A DNA stretch of 64,000 nucleotides from Aldehydirespirator sp965203575 (GCA_965203575.1 OZ241894.1:1178001-1242000), one strand, 5' to 3'; shown: positions 61,301-64,000, counted from the first letter of the stretch. Program-made: numbers and translations. Notes: a model not told the origin generated them from the letters alone.

Positions 61301-64000
61301 CGCCGCCCCTCCGGTGCTCGCCGGCGCCGCCCAGGCCACTGACAGATCCCCCGACGCGGCGGGCTTGGGACCCGCCGCGACGCTCCGGGGCTCGCTGGGC
61401 TTGACCGCGGTGAGCGTGCCCGTCAGCGTCGCCACCGCCGCGGAGGACTCGATCGAATAGTTGGCGGCGATGAACCGGCCGGCGCCGGAGCCGTGGTCGG
61501 CGAGGCTGTATGTGACTTCGATGTTGTGGTTGCCGGCGGTGGTCCTCGCGGCGTCGGGGAAGCTGCCGGTCACCACCAGCCCGCCGCCGCGGAAGCTGGT
61601 CAGCTCGCCGGTCAGCACACCGGTGCCGGTCGCAGCCGACGTGTCGAAGGCAGCGGTGGTGGCACCGTCCCAGTTGCGGCCCTTCACCGTCACCGAGCCG
61701 ATATCGGTGATCTCCTTGGCGGTGATCCTGCCGGTGACGGTGATCGAGGTGGGCAGGTCGTAGTTGGTCTTGGCGGTGCCCGCCGCCGCGGTGAACGAGA
61801 ACACCGGGCTCGAGATCGAGATGCTGCTGGCCGCGTCCTTGGACGCGAACGTGCCGCCGGACACCACCAGCGTCAGGGTCTCCCCGGCGGCCTCGCCGGT
61901 CACCGCCCCGCCCGACAGCACCGCGCTAGAGAACGTCGTGGCCCCGTTGTAGACCCGGGTCAGCACCGCCGCGGCCACCGCCACCTCGCGCTTGGTGATG
62001 TCGCCGGTGATCGTCCCCACAGTGACGGTGTAGTTGTCCTTGTCGGCGCCGGACACCGACGCGCCGGTGATGACGATCCCGGCGGCGACGTCCTTCGACG
62101 CGTACGTCCCGCCGGACACCACCACGTCGTCTTCGCCGACCAGCGCCGGGGAGAAGCTGCCCCCCAGATCCGACGGCGCCGTCCTGGAGCCGTCATAGAC
62201 CTTGTCCGCAGCCGACGACGTGTACGTGACCGCCTTCTTGGTGATCGTGTACGCCGTCGCGGTCGGCGCGCCGGGCAGCACGTACTTCCCGGCGAACGCC
62301 GCCTCGATCGACAGCCCGGTCAGGCTCAGCGTGTAGCTGCCCACACCGCCCCCGGAGCCGCTGCGGGTCAGCATGTCGCCCGACACCACGTCGCCGGCCG
62401 CGTCGCCGTCGATGAGGCCACCCACCGCGAACCCCAGATCCTCAGTGTCGCCGTAGGTCCGCATGGTCTGGTTCGGGGTGATCGTCAACACCACCAGCGC
62501 CGCGGGGGTGGCCTGCACCGGCACAGTGAACTCCCCGGTGCCCGCGGAGTTCACCGCCGCCACAGCCACGTCATAGACCGTGCCCACGGTGAGGTCCTCG
62601 ATGGTGTAGGGGGAGGCCGCGACGGCCTCGCCAGTGTCGTCGGCGCCCGAGGCGTCCTGCCAGGGGCCCGCGGCGGTGTAGCCCTCGTCGCCCGGGGCGC
62701 CGACCTGAGCGGTGCGCCACCGCACCCGATAGCCCGACACCGCCGCACCGCCCGTGCTCGCCGGCGCCGCCCACGTAACCTCCAGGTCGCCCGCGGCGGC
62801 GGGCTTGGGACCCGCGGTGACGCTCCGGGGCTCGCTGGGATCGACCGCGTTGAGCGTGCCCGTCAGCGTCGCCGCCGCCGCGGAGGACTTGATCGAATAG
62901 TTGCTGGCGATGAACCGGCCCGCGCCGGTGCCGTGGTCGGCGAGGCTGTATGTGACTTCGATGTTGTGGTTGCCGGCGGTGGTCCTCGCGGCGTCGGGGA
63001 AGCTGCCGGTCACCACCAGCCCGCCCCCGCGGAAGCTGGTCAGCTCGCCGGTCAGCACACCGGTGCCGGTCGCGGCCGACGTGTCGAAGGCAGCGGTGGT
63101 GGATCCGTCCCAGTCGCGGCCCTTCACCGTCACCGAGCCGATGTCGGTGATCTCCTTGGCGGTGATCCTGCCGGTGACGGTGATCGAGGTGGGCAGGTCG
63201 TAGTTGGTCTTGGCGGTGCCCGCCGCGGCGGTGAACGAGAACACCGGGCTGGAGATCGAGATGCTGGTGCCGGCGTCCTTGGACGCGAACGTGCCGCCGG
63301 ACACCACCAGCGTCAGGGTCTCCCCGGACACCGCGCCGGTCACGTCACCGCCCGAGAGCACCGCGCCCGAGAACGTCGTCGCCCCGTTGTAGACCCGGGT
63401 CAGCACCGCGTCGGCCACCGACACCTCGCGCTTGGTGATGTCGCCGGTGATCGTGCCGACAGTGACCGTGTAGTTGCCGGCGTCGGCGCCGGAGACCGAC
63501 GCGCCGCTCACCACGATGCTGGCGGCGACGTCCTTGGAGGCGTACGTGCCGCCCGACACCGCCACATCGTCGTTGCCGACCAGCGCCGGGTTGAAGCTCC
63601 CCCCCAGACTCGAGGGCGCGGTGTTCTTGCCGTCATAGACCTTGTCCGCGGCTGACGAGGTGTAGGTGACCGCCTTCTTGGTGATCGTGTAGCTCGTGGT
63701 GGCCGGCGCGGCCGGCAGCTTGTACTTCCCGGCGAACGCCGCCTCGATCGACAGCCCGGTCAGGCTCAGCGTGTAGCTGCCCACACCGCCGCCGGAGCCG
63801 CTGCGGGTCAGCATGTCGCCCGACACCACATCACCGGCCGCGTCGCCGTCGATGAGGCCACCCACCGCGAACCCCAGATCCTCAGTGTCGCCGTAGGTCC
63901 GCATGGTCTGGTTCGGGGTGATCGTCAACACCACCAGCGCCGCGGGCGTGGCCTGCACCGGAGTCGTGAACTCCCCGGTCCCGACGGAGTTGACCGCCGC
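34400..64000 (-). CDS. Giant multidomain repeat surface protein (partial, N-terminus beyond window)
   Basis: One uninterrupted frame runs from the right edge to a stop at 34402-34400: at least 9,866 residues, with no start in context. From N to C it has 14 units of 476-480 residues; each unit holds an MBG-type domain (LTITPNQTMRTYGDTEDL), three YDG-like domains (DKVYDG, LTRVYNGATT, RNWDGTTTA) and a fibronectin-III domain (YRVRWRTA...YDVAVAAVNS). A 1.65 kb insert separates units 8 and 9. A unique module (42240-41750), another Fn3 (to 41460), cadherin and Ig-like domains (41460-39230) and 13 two-cysteine beta modules (39230-34400) follow. No LPXTG, SLH or membrane anchor is seen at the C-terminus. 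MBG/YDG arrays are typical of giant adhesins; the binding target and export route are unknown. Confidence 0.9.
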   Translation of the reverse strand, partial: AAVNSVGTGEFTTPVQATPAALVVLTITPNQTMRTYGDTEDLGFAVGGLIDGDAAGDVVSGDMLTRSGSGGGVGSYTLSLTGLSIEAAFAGKYKLPAAPATTSYTITKKAVTYTSSAADKVYDGKNTAPSSLGGSFNPALVGNDDVAVSGGTYASKDVAASIVVSGASVSGADAGNYTVTVGTITGDITKREVSVADAVLTRVYNGATTFSGAVLSGGDVTGAVSGETLTLVVSGGTFASKDAGTSISISSPVFSFTAAAGTAKTNYDLPTSITVTGRITAKEITDIGSVTVKGRDWDGSTTAAFDTSAATGTGVLTGELTSFRGGGLVVTGSFPDAARTTAGNHNIEVTYSLADHGTGAGRFIASNYSIKSSAAAATLTGTLNAVDPSEPRSVTAGPKPAAAGDLEVTWAAPASTGGAAVSGYRVRWRTAQVGAPGDEGYTAAGPWQDASGADDTGEAVAASPYTIEDLTVGTVYDVAVAAVNSAGTGEFTVPVQATPAALVVLTITPNQTMRTYGDTEDLGFAVGGLIDGDAAGDVVSGDMLTRSGSGGGVGSYTLSLTGLSIEAAFAGKYVLPGAPTATAYTITKKAVTYTSSAADKVYDGSRTAPSDLGGSFSPALVGEDDVVVSGGTYASKDVAAGIVITGASVSGADKDNYTVTVGTITGDITKREVAVAAAVLTRVYNGATTFSSAVLSGGAVTGEAAGETLTLVVSGGTFASKDAASSISISSPVFSFTAAAGTAKTNYDLPTSITVTGRITAKEITDIGSVTVKGRNWDGATTAAFDTSAATGTGVLTGELTSFRGGGLVVTGSFPDAARTTAGNHNIEVTYSLADHGSGAGRFIAANYSIESSAAVATLTGTLTAVKPSEPRSVAAGPKPAASGDLSVAWAAPASTGGAAVTYRVRWRTAQVGADGDEGYTAAGSWQDADGAADTGEAVTGTSYTIEDLTVGTVYDVAVAAVNSAGTGNFTAPVQATPAALVVLTITPNQTMRTYGDTEDLGFAVGGLIDGDAAGDVVSGDMLTRSGSGGGVGSYTLSLTGLSIKAAFAGKYKLPAAPATTSYTITKKAVTYTSSAADKVYDGSRTAPSDLGGSFSPALVGEDDVVVSGGTYASKDVAAGIVITGASVSGADKDNYTVTVGTITGDITKREVSVAAAVLTRVYNGATTFSGAVLSGGEVTGVVSGETLTLVVSGGTFASKDAGTSISISSPVFSFTAASGTTKANYDLPSSITVTGRITAKEITAISGVTVTARDWDGTTTAAFVTSSATGTGVLTGELTSFRGGGLVVTGSFPDAARTTAGNHNIEVTYSLADQGSGAGRFIAANYSIESSAAVATLTGTLTAVKPSEPQSVTAGPKPAASGDLSVAWAAPASTGGATVTYRVRWRTAQVGNAGEQGHVAAGSWQDADGADDTGEAVTGTAYTIEDLTVGTVYDVAVAAVNSAGTGNFTAPVQATPAALVVLTITPNQTMRTYGDTEDLGFAVGGLIDGDAAGDVVSGDMLTRSGSGGGVGSYTLSLTGLSIEAAFAGKYKLPAAPATTSYTITKKAVTYTSSAADKVYDGKNTAPSSLGGSFTPALVGNDDVAVSGGTYASKDVGASIVVSGASVSGADAGNYTVTVGTITGDITKREVSVAAAVLTRVYNGATTFSSAVLSGGAVTGAVTGETLTLVVSGGTFASKDAGTSISISSPTFSFTAAQGTAKTNYNLPASITVTGRITAKEITAIAGVTVTARNWDGTTTAAFVTSSATGTGVLTGERASFRGGGLVVTGSFPAAAATSAGSHNIDVVYTLADAGSGAGGFIASNYSIKSSAATATLTGTLTAVKPGQPQSLAAAAVAEAVKATWEAPASTGGAAVSGYRVRWRTAAVGTEGNEGYTAAGDWQDADGADDTGEAVTGTAYTIEDLTAGTAYDVAVAAVNSAGTGNFTAPVQATPAALVVLTITPNQTMRTYGDTEDLGFAVGGLDTGDDAADVVSGDKLSRTPGDGVGSYTLSLGSLSIKAAFANKYKLPAAPATSAYTITKKAVTYTSTAADKVYDGTNAAPSSLGGSFTPALIDDDDVVVSGGTYASKNVAAGIAISGASASGTDVGNYTVTVGTITGDITKREVSVAAAVLTRVYNGATTFSSAVLSGGAVTGAVTGETLTLVVSGGTFASKDAGTSISISSPTFSFTAAQGTAKTNYNLPASITVTGRITAKEITAIAGVTVTARNWDGTTTAAFVTSSATGTGVLTGERASFRGGGLVVTGSFPDAAKTTAGNHNIDVTYTLADHGSGTSGFIASNYSIKSSAATATLTGTLTAVKPGQPQSLAAAAVAEAVKATWEAPASTGGAAVSGYRVRWRTAAVGTEGNEGYTAAGDWQDADGADDDGEDVGDVLAYTIGDLAAGTAYDVAVAAVNSVGTGEFSSAVQATPAAFKVLTITPNQITRVYGDTEDLGFVVGGLDSGDPAGDVVSGDKLSRTPGDGVGSYTLSLGSLSIKAAFANKYKLPAAPATSAYTITKKAVTYTSTAADKVYDGTNAAPSNLGGSFDPALIDDDDVVVSGGTYASKNVAANITVSGASVSGADKGNYTVTVGTITGDITKRSVSVADAVLTRVYNGATTFSSAVLSGGEVTGEASGETLTLAVSGGTFASKDAATSISISSPTFSFTASQGTAKTNYNLPASITVTGRITAKEITAIAGVTVTARNWDGTTTAAFNRSAATGTGVLTGELTSFRGGGLVVTGSFPDAAKTTAGNHNIDVTYTLADHGSGTSGFIASNYSIKSSAATATLTGTLTAVKPGQPQSLAAAAVAEAVKATWEAPASTGGAAVSGYRVRWRTAAVGTEGNEGYTAAGDWQDADGADDTGEDVGDVLAYTIGSLTAGTAYDVAVAAVNSVGTGEFSSAVQATPAAFKVLTITPNQITRVYGAAEDLGFAVGGLDTGDDAADVVSGDKLSRTPGDGVGSYTLSLGSLSIQAAFADKYKLPTAPTATTYTITKKAVTYTSTAADKVYDGTNAAPSNLGGSFNPALIDDDDVVVSGGTYASKNVAANITVSGASVSGADKGNYTVTVGTITGDITKRSVSVADAVLTRVYNGATTFSSAVLSGGEVTGEASGETLTLAVSGGTFASKDAGTSISISSPTFSFTASQGTAKTNYNLPASITVTGRITAKEITAIAGVTVTARNWDGTTTAAFNRSAATGTGVLTGELTSFRGGGLVVTGSFPDAAKTTAGNHNIDVTYTLADHGSGTSGFIASNYSIKSSAATATLTGTLTAVKPGQPQSLAAAAVAEAVKATWEAPASTGGAAVSGYRVRWRTAAVGTEGNEGYTAAGDWQDDDGADDTGEAVTGTAYTIGGLTAGTAYDVAVAAVNSVGTGEFSSAVQATPAAFKVLTITPNQITRVYGAAEDLGFAVGGLDSGDDAADVVSGDKLARTPGDDVGSYTLSLGSLSIEAAFTDKYKLPTAPATTSYTITKKAVTYTSTTADKVYDGTNAAPSSLGGSFNPALIGNDDVDVTGGTYASKNVAAGIVISGASPSGTDAGNYTVTVGTITGDITKREVAVADAVLTRVYNGATTFSSAVLSGGAVTGAVTGETLTLVVSGGTFASKDAGTSISISSPTFSFTAAQGTAKANYNLPASITVTGRITAKEITAINGVTVTARNWDGSTTAAFVTSSATGTGVLTGELANFRGGGLVVTGSFPAAAATTAGNHNINVVYTLADQGAGAGRFIAGNYSIKSSAATATLTGTLTAVKPSQPQSLAAAVAAEALKVTWEAPASTGGATVTYRVRWRTAQVGTDGDAGYTAAGDWQDADGADDDGEAVTGTAYTIEDLTAGTAYDVAVAAVNSAGASDFTTPVQATPKAEATLKACAGPSAAADCTGLTATGAGEQTLTVAGTGWTDLSGTLYLFACIVPESGDADDVNHLLDCDLGSDLLAFLKSTGETAGTTEGSQDLGDPHATSGRILFLQVIDAANVFSVDAEGSFSVDIAVDVPVEGIVISAKVGLQEGQSVNKLIEAVWVSAEAWQTRGVILGAIDNSKSHPTRDGGGLYPGADDDSGDTHDVVLSGDGWKASTTLTAEFCAAPASGDLSTIADSDCVPKGRKSITTDSDGKFSGETMTYTTPTDGVPGDGVAVRVSGDDQSSSSRAFALAVIHAPGVIDVTALTRTQRDALTPGDTSDFAAKGSKWIVAPGLVLCRVPEGPDPDVALRAITGRNFDNFCYANLAGLLQDKDVVGGKWTKTLTYTVPAGGVPPYGLAYSAGDLARIQGQAVVVIPPGDRPTLTATETTPSAGKRNFTLSGSNWTAGPKVFSRFQSWNQGPVKGEFCTIPSGGLAEVADEHCDSDNAVDITVPTEGPEGDTNWSLGDLAASMAYTVPTEGVPAAGVAIRVRREVGNKDLEGPKTLESAVAVAIPTALKVLTITPNQITRVYGAAEDLGFAVGGLDSGDDAADVVSGDKLSRTPGDDVGSYTLSLTGLSIKAAFADKYKLPAAPTAATYTITKKAVTYTSSAADKVYDGSRTAPSDLGGSFDPALVGSDDVVVSGGTYASKNVAANITVSGASVSGDDVGNYTVTVGTITGDITKRSVSVADAVLTRVYNGATTFSGAVLSGGAVTGAVTGETLTLVVSGGTFASKDAGTSISISSPTFSFTAAQGTAKANYNLPASITVTGRITAKEITAISGVTVTARNWDGATTAAFVTSAANGTGVLTGELANFRGGGLVVTGSFPAAAATTAGNHNIDVVYTLADQGSGAGRFIASNYSIKTSAATATLTGTLTAVKPGQPQSLAAAAVAEAVKATWEAPASTGGAAVSGYRVRWRTAAVGTEGNEGYVAAGDWQDADGADDTGEDVGDVLAYTIGSLTAGTAYDVAVAAVNSVGTGEFSSAVQATPAAFKVLTITPNQITRVYGASEDLGFAVGGLDTGDPAGDVVSGDKLSRTPGDGVGSYTLSLGSLSIKAAFANKYKLPAAPATTAYTITKKAVTYTSTAADKVYDGTNAAPSNLGGSFNPALIDDDDVVVSGGTYASKNVAAGIAISGASASGTDVGNYTVTVGTITGDITKRSVSVADAVLTRVYNGATTFSSAVLSGGEVTGEASGETLTLAVSGGTFASKDAATSISISSPTFSFTAAQGTAKTNYNLPASITVTGRITAKEITAINGVTVTARDWDGATTAAFNRSAATGTGVLTGELANFRGGGLVVTGSFPDAARTTAGSHNIDVTYTLADHGSGVGGFIASNYSIKSSAATATLTGTLTAVKPGQPQSLAAAAVAEALKATWEAPASTGGAAVSGYRVRWRTAAVGTEGNEGYVAAGDWQDADGADDDGEAVTGTAYTIGDLAAGTAYDVAVAAVNSVGTGEFSSAVQATPAAFKVLTITPNQITRVYGASEDLGFAVGGLDTGDDAADVVSGDKLSRTPGDGVGSYTLSLGSLSIQAAFTDKYKLPTAPTATTYTITKKAVTYTSSAADKVYDGTNAAPSNLGGSFNPALIDGDDVVVSGGTYASKNVAANITVSGASVSGADVGNYTVTVGTITGDITKRSVSVADAVLTRVYNGATTFSSAVLSGGAVTGAVTGETLTLVVSGGTFASKDAGTSISISSPTFSFTAAQGTAKANYNLPASITVTGRITAKEITAISGVTVTARNWDGATTAAFNTSAATGTGVLTGELANFRGGGLVVTGSFPDAARTTAGSHNINVTYSLANHGAGAGRFIAGNYSIKSSAATATLTGTLTAVKPGQPQSVAAEAATQALKATWTAASSGGAAVTYRVRWRTAQVGTQGEQGHVAAGSWQDEDGDDDDGEAVGDVLTYTIEDLTAGTLYDVAVAAVNSVGASDFTTPVQATPTALKVLTITPNQTSRVYGETEDLGFTVSGLVDGDAAGDVVSGSVLTRSGSGDDVGSYTLSLTGLSIKAAFTGKYELPTAPATTAYTITKKAVTYTSSAADKVYDGTNAAPSNLGGSFNPALIGTDDVVVSGGTYASKNVGANITVSGASVSGDDKDNYMVTVGTITGDITKRPVSVADAVLTRVYNGATTFSSAVLSGGEVTGEASGETLTLVVSGGTFASKDAGTSISISSPTFSFTAAQGTAKTNYNLPSSITVTGRITAKEITAINGVTVTARNWDGATTAAFVTSSATGTGVLSGELASFRGGGLVVTGSFPAAAATSAGSHNIDVTYSLANHGAGAGRFIASNYSIKTSAATATLTGTLTAVKPSQPQSLAAASVAEALKVTWEAPASTGGAAVSGYRVRWRTAQVGTEGNEGYVAAGNWQDADGDDNTGEAVTGTAYTIEDLTAGTAYDVAVAAVNSVGTGEFSSAVQATPAAFKVLTITPNQTTRVYGETEDLGFVVGGLDTGDPAGDVVSGSVLTRSGSGDDVGSYTLSLTGLSIKAAFADKYELPAAPATTTYTITKKAVTYTSSAADKVYDGSTTAPSNLGGSFSPALVSGDDVVVSGGTYASKNVGANITVSGASVSGDDKDNYMVTVGTVTGDITKRPVSVADAVLTRVYNGATTFSSAVLSGGEVTGEASGETLTLVVTGGTFASKDAGTSISISSPTFSFTAAAGTTKTNYNLPSSITVTGRITAKEITAISGVTVTARNWDGTTTATFVKSAANGTGVLTGELANFRGGGLVVTGSFPAAAATTAGSHNISVTYSLANHGAGAGRFIASNYSIKSSAATATLTGTLTAVKPGQPRSVTAGPKAAAAGDLAVTWTAPASTGGATVTYRVRWRTAQVGTQGQQGYTAAGNWQDEDGADNNGEAVTGTAYTIEDLTVGTLYDVAVAAVNSVGTSSFTTPVQATPAALVVLTITPDQTSRVYGETEDLGFTVSGLVDGDAAGDVVSGSVLTRSGSGDDVGSYTLSLTGLSIKAAFTGKYELPAAPATTSYTITKKAVTYTSSAADKVYDGTNAAPADLGGSFDPALVGADDVVVSGGTYASKNVGAGIAISGASASGTDVGNYTVTVGTVTGDITKRSVSVADAVLTRVYNGATTFSSAVLSGGAVTGEASGETLTLAVTGGTFASKDAGTSISISSPTFSFTAAAGTTKTNYNLPSSITVTGRITAKEITAISGVTVTARNWDGTTTATFVKSAANGTGVLTGELANFRGGGLVVTGSFPAAAATTAGSHNISVTYSLANHGAGAGRFIAANYSIKSSAATATLTGTLTAVKPGLPRSVAAAVEAEALKVTWAAPTRGGGAAVTYRVRWRTAQVGTEGDANHAAAGSWQDEDGADNDGEAVTGTSYTIEDLTAGTLYDVAVAATNSVGTGSFTTPVQATPAEEGQPDVAVYLKTDTTTEVTSLDKAGEYTFTVKGSNWFDSALGTLGLFVAACLAPSSGSLDDLSFFVDCDSNGLHPSIGVPSSTPGSQDLTDDLHGMTTLPGAGSLFKAFTITAGAFSVDLTVDVPSDGVVLGAGTGTFATPPTITTTGLHLVAVDAIAGLSADPAFSSVVLTWNNASFCTSAAPACTYWVRYKKTADGDSGWSTWTNTQWTDTATSPTYTVSSLDSGTGYDFELERREGAGNNRVTLNEASVSATTDANRAPAFSAATATRSVAENTAANTNLGDAFGATDADSGDTLTYSLSGTDAASFAIDTATGRIKTKAALNHESKSSYSVTVNVTDGKNTAGGTDTSVDDSIAVTITVTDVNDAPVAVNDSATTDEDAAVEIDVTSNDTDEDDGDTLTSVSIVSGQGPSHGTATVKDSTKIVYTPAADNNTNVTFKYTVTDGDDTSNQATVTVTVNAVNDDPAFNEGTVTNGVRATTRSMTAASATLNATVGAKLKVSHPSDETESLTYTIGGTDVSYFAVSSTGQISVKAALPVTTKTSYTVTVKVSDGIDDDGDAEQTPTTDDTITVNISITATNSPPAFSAATATRSVAENTAANTNLGDAFGATDTDSDTLTYSLTGTDAASFAIDTSTGQVKTKAALNHESKSSYSVTVNVTDGKNTAGGADTSVDDTIAVTITVTDVNDAPVAVNDSVTTDEDTAVEIDVTSNDTDEDSGDTLTSVSVVSGQGPSHGTATVKDSTKIVYTPAADNNANVTFKYTVTDGDDTSNQATVTVTVNAVNDAPTFTAGATATRSMTAASATVGAAVGAKLAVTHPSDETETLTFAVGGTDASYFAVSSTGQISVGAALPLTTKTSYTVTVTVRDSKNASGAADTATDDTITVTISITGANRPPAFAGTTATRSVAEGTAAGESVGDPLSAADADNDTLTYTMTGTDAASFDFESGASGGQIKTKAALDYDTKSSYSVTVNVSDGKNAAGGADTSVDDTIAVTINVTKVSGSISIDPWTTEAGVSHPTRDGGGLYPGNVAAFTVSGQDWATTSSLYGVFCAVPSGGVGAVTTAHCDYTSPVTITPSGGAFSTVQMTYRVPATGVPADGVAIRVSDSDGTTAATESATKLAVHAPAVIDYTVTSVVKGGSAVAAPQSEDLTALNPGDTVTFNFTSSKWISSVTVLAVLFCRAPAGELRQIGLGNAGNFCNLATSGESSGTLTQAVTNGGWQRSMTYTVPSGGLPPYGVFISAGDATRIQGQARLVIGAGTAPSVSVTPADRASLTPGGAHTFTVSGSDWTAGPSTTTGAWKMGSVYGEFCTVGSGGLEAITDDDCGGAPVAITVPASGSPLGTFSGVSMTYTVPSGGVPERGVAIRVRRDVNDTSLDPPLTLESAAAVAVPAAVKPLIWVAPADRSALQPGDDHTFTVTGSNWTAASLSGVFCTVPAGGVSAIADADCSTASPVSITPSGGSFTVSMTYTVPAGGVPARGAAIRVSSGDGAETDTVVVVSAGQATISVSPPSVDRDSLSPGGTRTFIVSGSSWTAASLSGVFCTVPAGGAGAIADSDCDTAGAVPITPSGGGFSGVSMTYTVPSGGVPTGGVAVRVSSADGAESAVAVVIPAAPPEGGPQISVSPSLVDRNSLSPGDTRTFTIRGSGWTLAPFGAFCDLPPGGLAAALAAPDIGLCDIINVAQVARLGPGGTFTATLTYTVPDGGVPERGVAIGFGDPGINEFTAHLAISGVPGADVLPPTVWVPTPEVNRADLEPGGEQQVEVSVTDWRTETVVVAVCRIPPGGVEEITAADCDLATAVAETVTGGSTSVRVMHKVSEDGVPTDGVAVVVFDPDAAPAIAPAPTLSVSPVSPSPIDRSLLEPGDRQVVMVSGAGWTSDSVSLAFCEIGAGGAGGDDCDWGAAAQVSPSDGSFAIRKAYLVPAGGVPAGGVAVSALGVPADVAETAGVLGVEAAGSLGAEAATVVVIPPAVLPTISASPPTVERSELEAGDRRTFTVSGTDWTGGPVPVVLCATGSDGVNGVGGTGTGSVGDTGEDGEDGADGDTGDTSADGDTGDTGANGDTGDDGDDGADGSGGCDESTAVTAIPGSGGGFTAQVVYTVPDGGVPAYGVAVRAGPDDDGATDAVQVVEPLLSGDLRPLIATTIVAALAPPTVSVSAVSPSPIDRSRLEPGDRQLVVVSGDNWTSDSVSVAFCEIGAGGLGAVSEGLCDGTPTTALQSSGAFAVRMGYTVPAGGLPENGVAALVTGSDGEESAVASVIEAAPKPSISASPATVGRDTLGRGDTVEFAVTGAHWSVASLSGEFCEIPDGGVDAIAGAGCDGTGGVEVTVDGGTFTVTMTYTVPASGLPAGGVAISFSSADGAESAAAEVIAPEPPSGPWFTVTPKSLDRAAVTPGGKYVFEVTGGNWSLSLFGVFCAIPAGGIEVMGQTDCDITNLVPITPDRDGNISATLTYTVPAGGPPFYGVAVGVGDATQAETSEAIVIGPADPGTEPEPEIRTEPWISVEPESVDRTGAAPGSRHEFQLTGDNWTRDLLALFCTVPAAGADSISPTDCDIVNRVSITPDSDGSISTTLAYTVPAGGPPASGVAVLVGDTAQIESAVLVVIAAAP
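36005..36170 (-). repeat. Collagen-like Gly-X-Y tract inside a beta module
   Basis: Within the ninth C-terminal module the loop between its two cysteines is expanded to about 60 residues of Gly-X-Y triplets (GDTGEDGEDGADGDT, then GANGDTGDDGDDGADG), with one triplet broken as SAD. It is strongly acidic and has no proline, unlike classic bacterial collagens. The other modules have 8-20 residues at this place. Confidence 0.85.
39530..41465 (-). repeat. Two tandem 966 bp copies of a cadherin/Ig-like block
   Basis: The stretch encoding FSAATATRSVAENTAANTNL, a cadherin domain, VTDVNDAPVAVNDS, a tandem-95-like Ig domain (TSNDTDEDxGDTLTSVS) and a second cadherin-like domain (RSMTAASAT) is present twice in direct order. 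The landmark cgtcgttgac(gtcggtcacg) lies at 40171 and 41137, giving a period of 966 bp. The copies are nearly identical over the first two domains and more diverged in the third. Confidence 0.9.
42240..64000 (-). repeat. Array of 14 MBG/YDG-Fn3 units, period 1425-1440 bp
   Basis: The marker sequence (a/g)tctggt(t/c)cgg(g/a)gtgat recurs at 63906, 62466, 61029, 59592, 58161, 56730, 55299, 53871, 50790, 49359, 47931, 46506, 45075 and 43638. Every spacing is a multiple of three (1440, 1437, 1437, 1431, 1431, 1431, 1428, 3081, 1431, 1428, 1425, 1431, 1437). Three sequence types occur in blocks, told apart by the first domain: SGDMLTRSGSGGG in units 1-4, SGDKLSRTPGD (or SGDKLARTPGD) in units 5-11 and SGSVLTRSGSGDD in units 12-14. 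The array continues past the right edge. Confidence 0.95.
50830..52490 (-). repeat. 1.65 kb block inserted in the MBG array, a diverged copy of C-terminal modules
   Basis: Between units 8 and 9 the protein contains a module beginning ATLKACAGPSAAADC (with EGSQDLGD), then three two-cysteine modules. These three match, in the same order, the modules at 39230-38040: one with HPTRDGGGLYPG, one with NFDNFC and IQGQAVVVI against NAGNFC and IQGQARLVI, and one with GSNWTAGP plus LTLESA/KTLESA before the linker. The first module matches the one at 42240-41750 and the lipoprotein C-terminus. A set of four modules has therefore been copied as a block. Confidence 0.85.

Noticed and set aside
42240..64000. 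The regular 1.43 kb periodicity as a CRISPR or mobile-element array.
   Set aside because: The repeats are fully coding, in frame and over 1.4 kb long, with no short-repeat/spacer pattern and no transposase.
1..64000. tRNA, rRNA, riboswitch or attachment sites.
   Set aside because: Intergenic gaps are mostly under 180 bp and I could not see a cloverleaf, conserved riboswitch core or att-like repeat pair; a covariance-model search would be decisive.

Overview
The window is a 64 kb stretch of very GC-rich, densely coding DNA from what looks like an actinobacterium, most plausibly an Acidimicrobiia-type lineage. This is inferred from two luciferase-like (F420-type) oxidoreductases, a Tad/Flp pilus locus of actinobacterial type, lipobox lipoproteins, many GTG/TTG starts, GTGA/ATGA overlaps and an S-layer-homology protein. 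The taxonomic call is an inference; no rRNA, tRNA or marker gene is present. I found no insertion sequence, prophage or CRISPR array.

Region 1 (1-2309, minus) is the edge of a Tad/Flp pilus locus: a TadZ/CpaE-like ATPase, the CpaF/TadA motor ATPase and the start of a TadB-like membrane protein. Region 2 (2470-12625, minus) is one long, tightly coupled operon for a molybdenum hydroxylase of the E. coli XdhD/YgfM/SsnA/YqeB type: LLM oxidoreductase, amidohydrolase, FAD subunit, Mo subunit, SsnA-like amidohydrolase, XdhC, YqeB and a second LLM oxidoreductase. The Mo subunit keeps both plant-ferredoxin-like domains but has lost all eight cysteine ligands. Two gene junctions in this operon carry short tandem duplications. 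Region 3 (12674-19627) holds small metabolic genes (RidA, flavodoxin-fold reductase, DinB), an ABC importer of the NitT/TauT/NMT1 type, a PD40 lipoprotein and a creatininase-family hydrolase.

Region 4 (19731-29816) reads as a uptake-and-breakdown module for carnitine or related betaines. It has a ProX-like lipoprotein, a ProV-like ATPase and a double-length ProW-like permease, and convergent to them a catabolic operon: L-carnitine dehydrogenase fused to a thioesterase, acyl-CoA dehydrogenase, ADP-forming acyl-CoA ligase and a CaiD-like carnitinyl-CoA dehydratase. A strong inverted repeat separates the two convergent halves.

Region 5 (30152-64000) is a cell-surface locus. It holds an S-layer-homology protein (plus), a lipoprotein with a Pro/Glu and Asp/Thr stalk (minus), and one open frame that runs from the window end to 34400 without a stop: at least 9,866 residues and still lacking its N-terminus. 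From N to C the visible part has 14 tandem 476-480-residue MBG/YDG + fibronectin-III units interrupted once by a 1.65 kb insert, then a cadherin/Ig-like block, then 13 copies of a two-cysteine beta module, one of which contains a collagen-like Gly-X-Y insertion. The lipoprotein shares a C-terminal module with the giant, so the genes probably build one surface structure. This giant-protein locus is the most novel part of the window.
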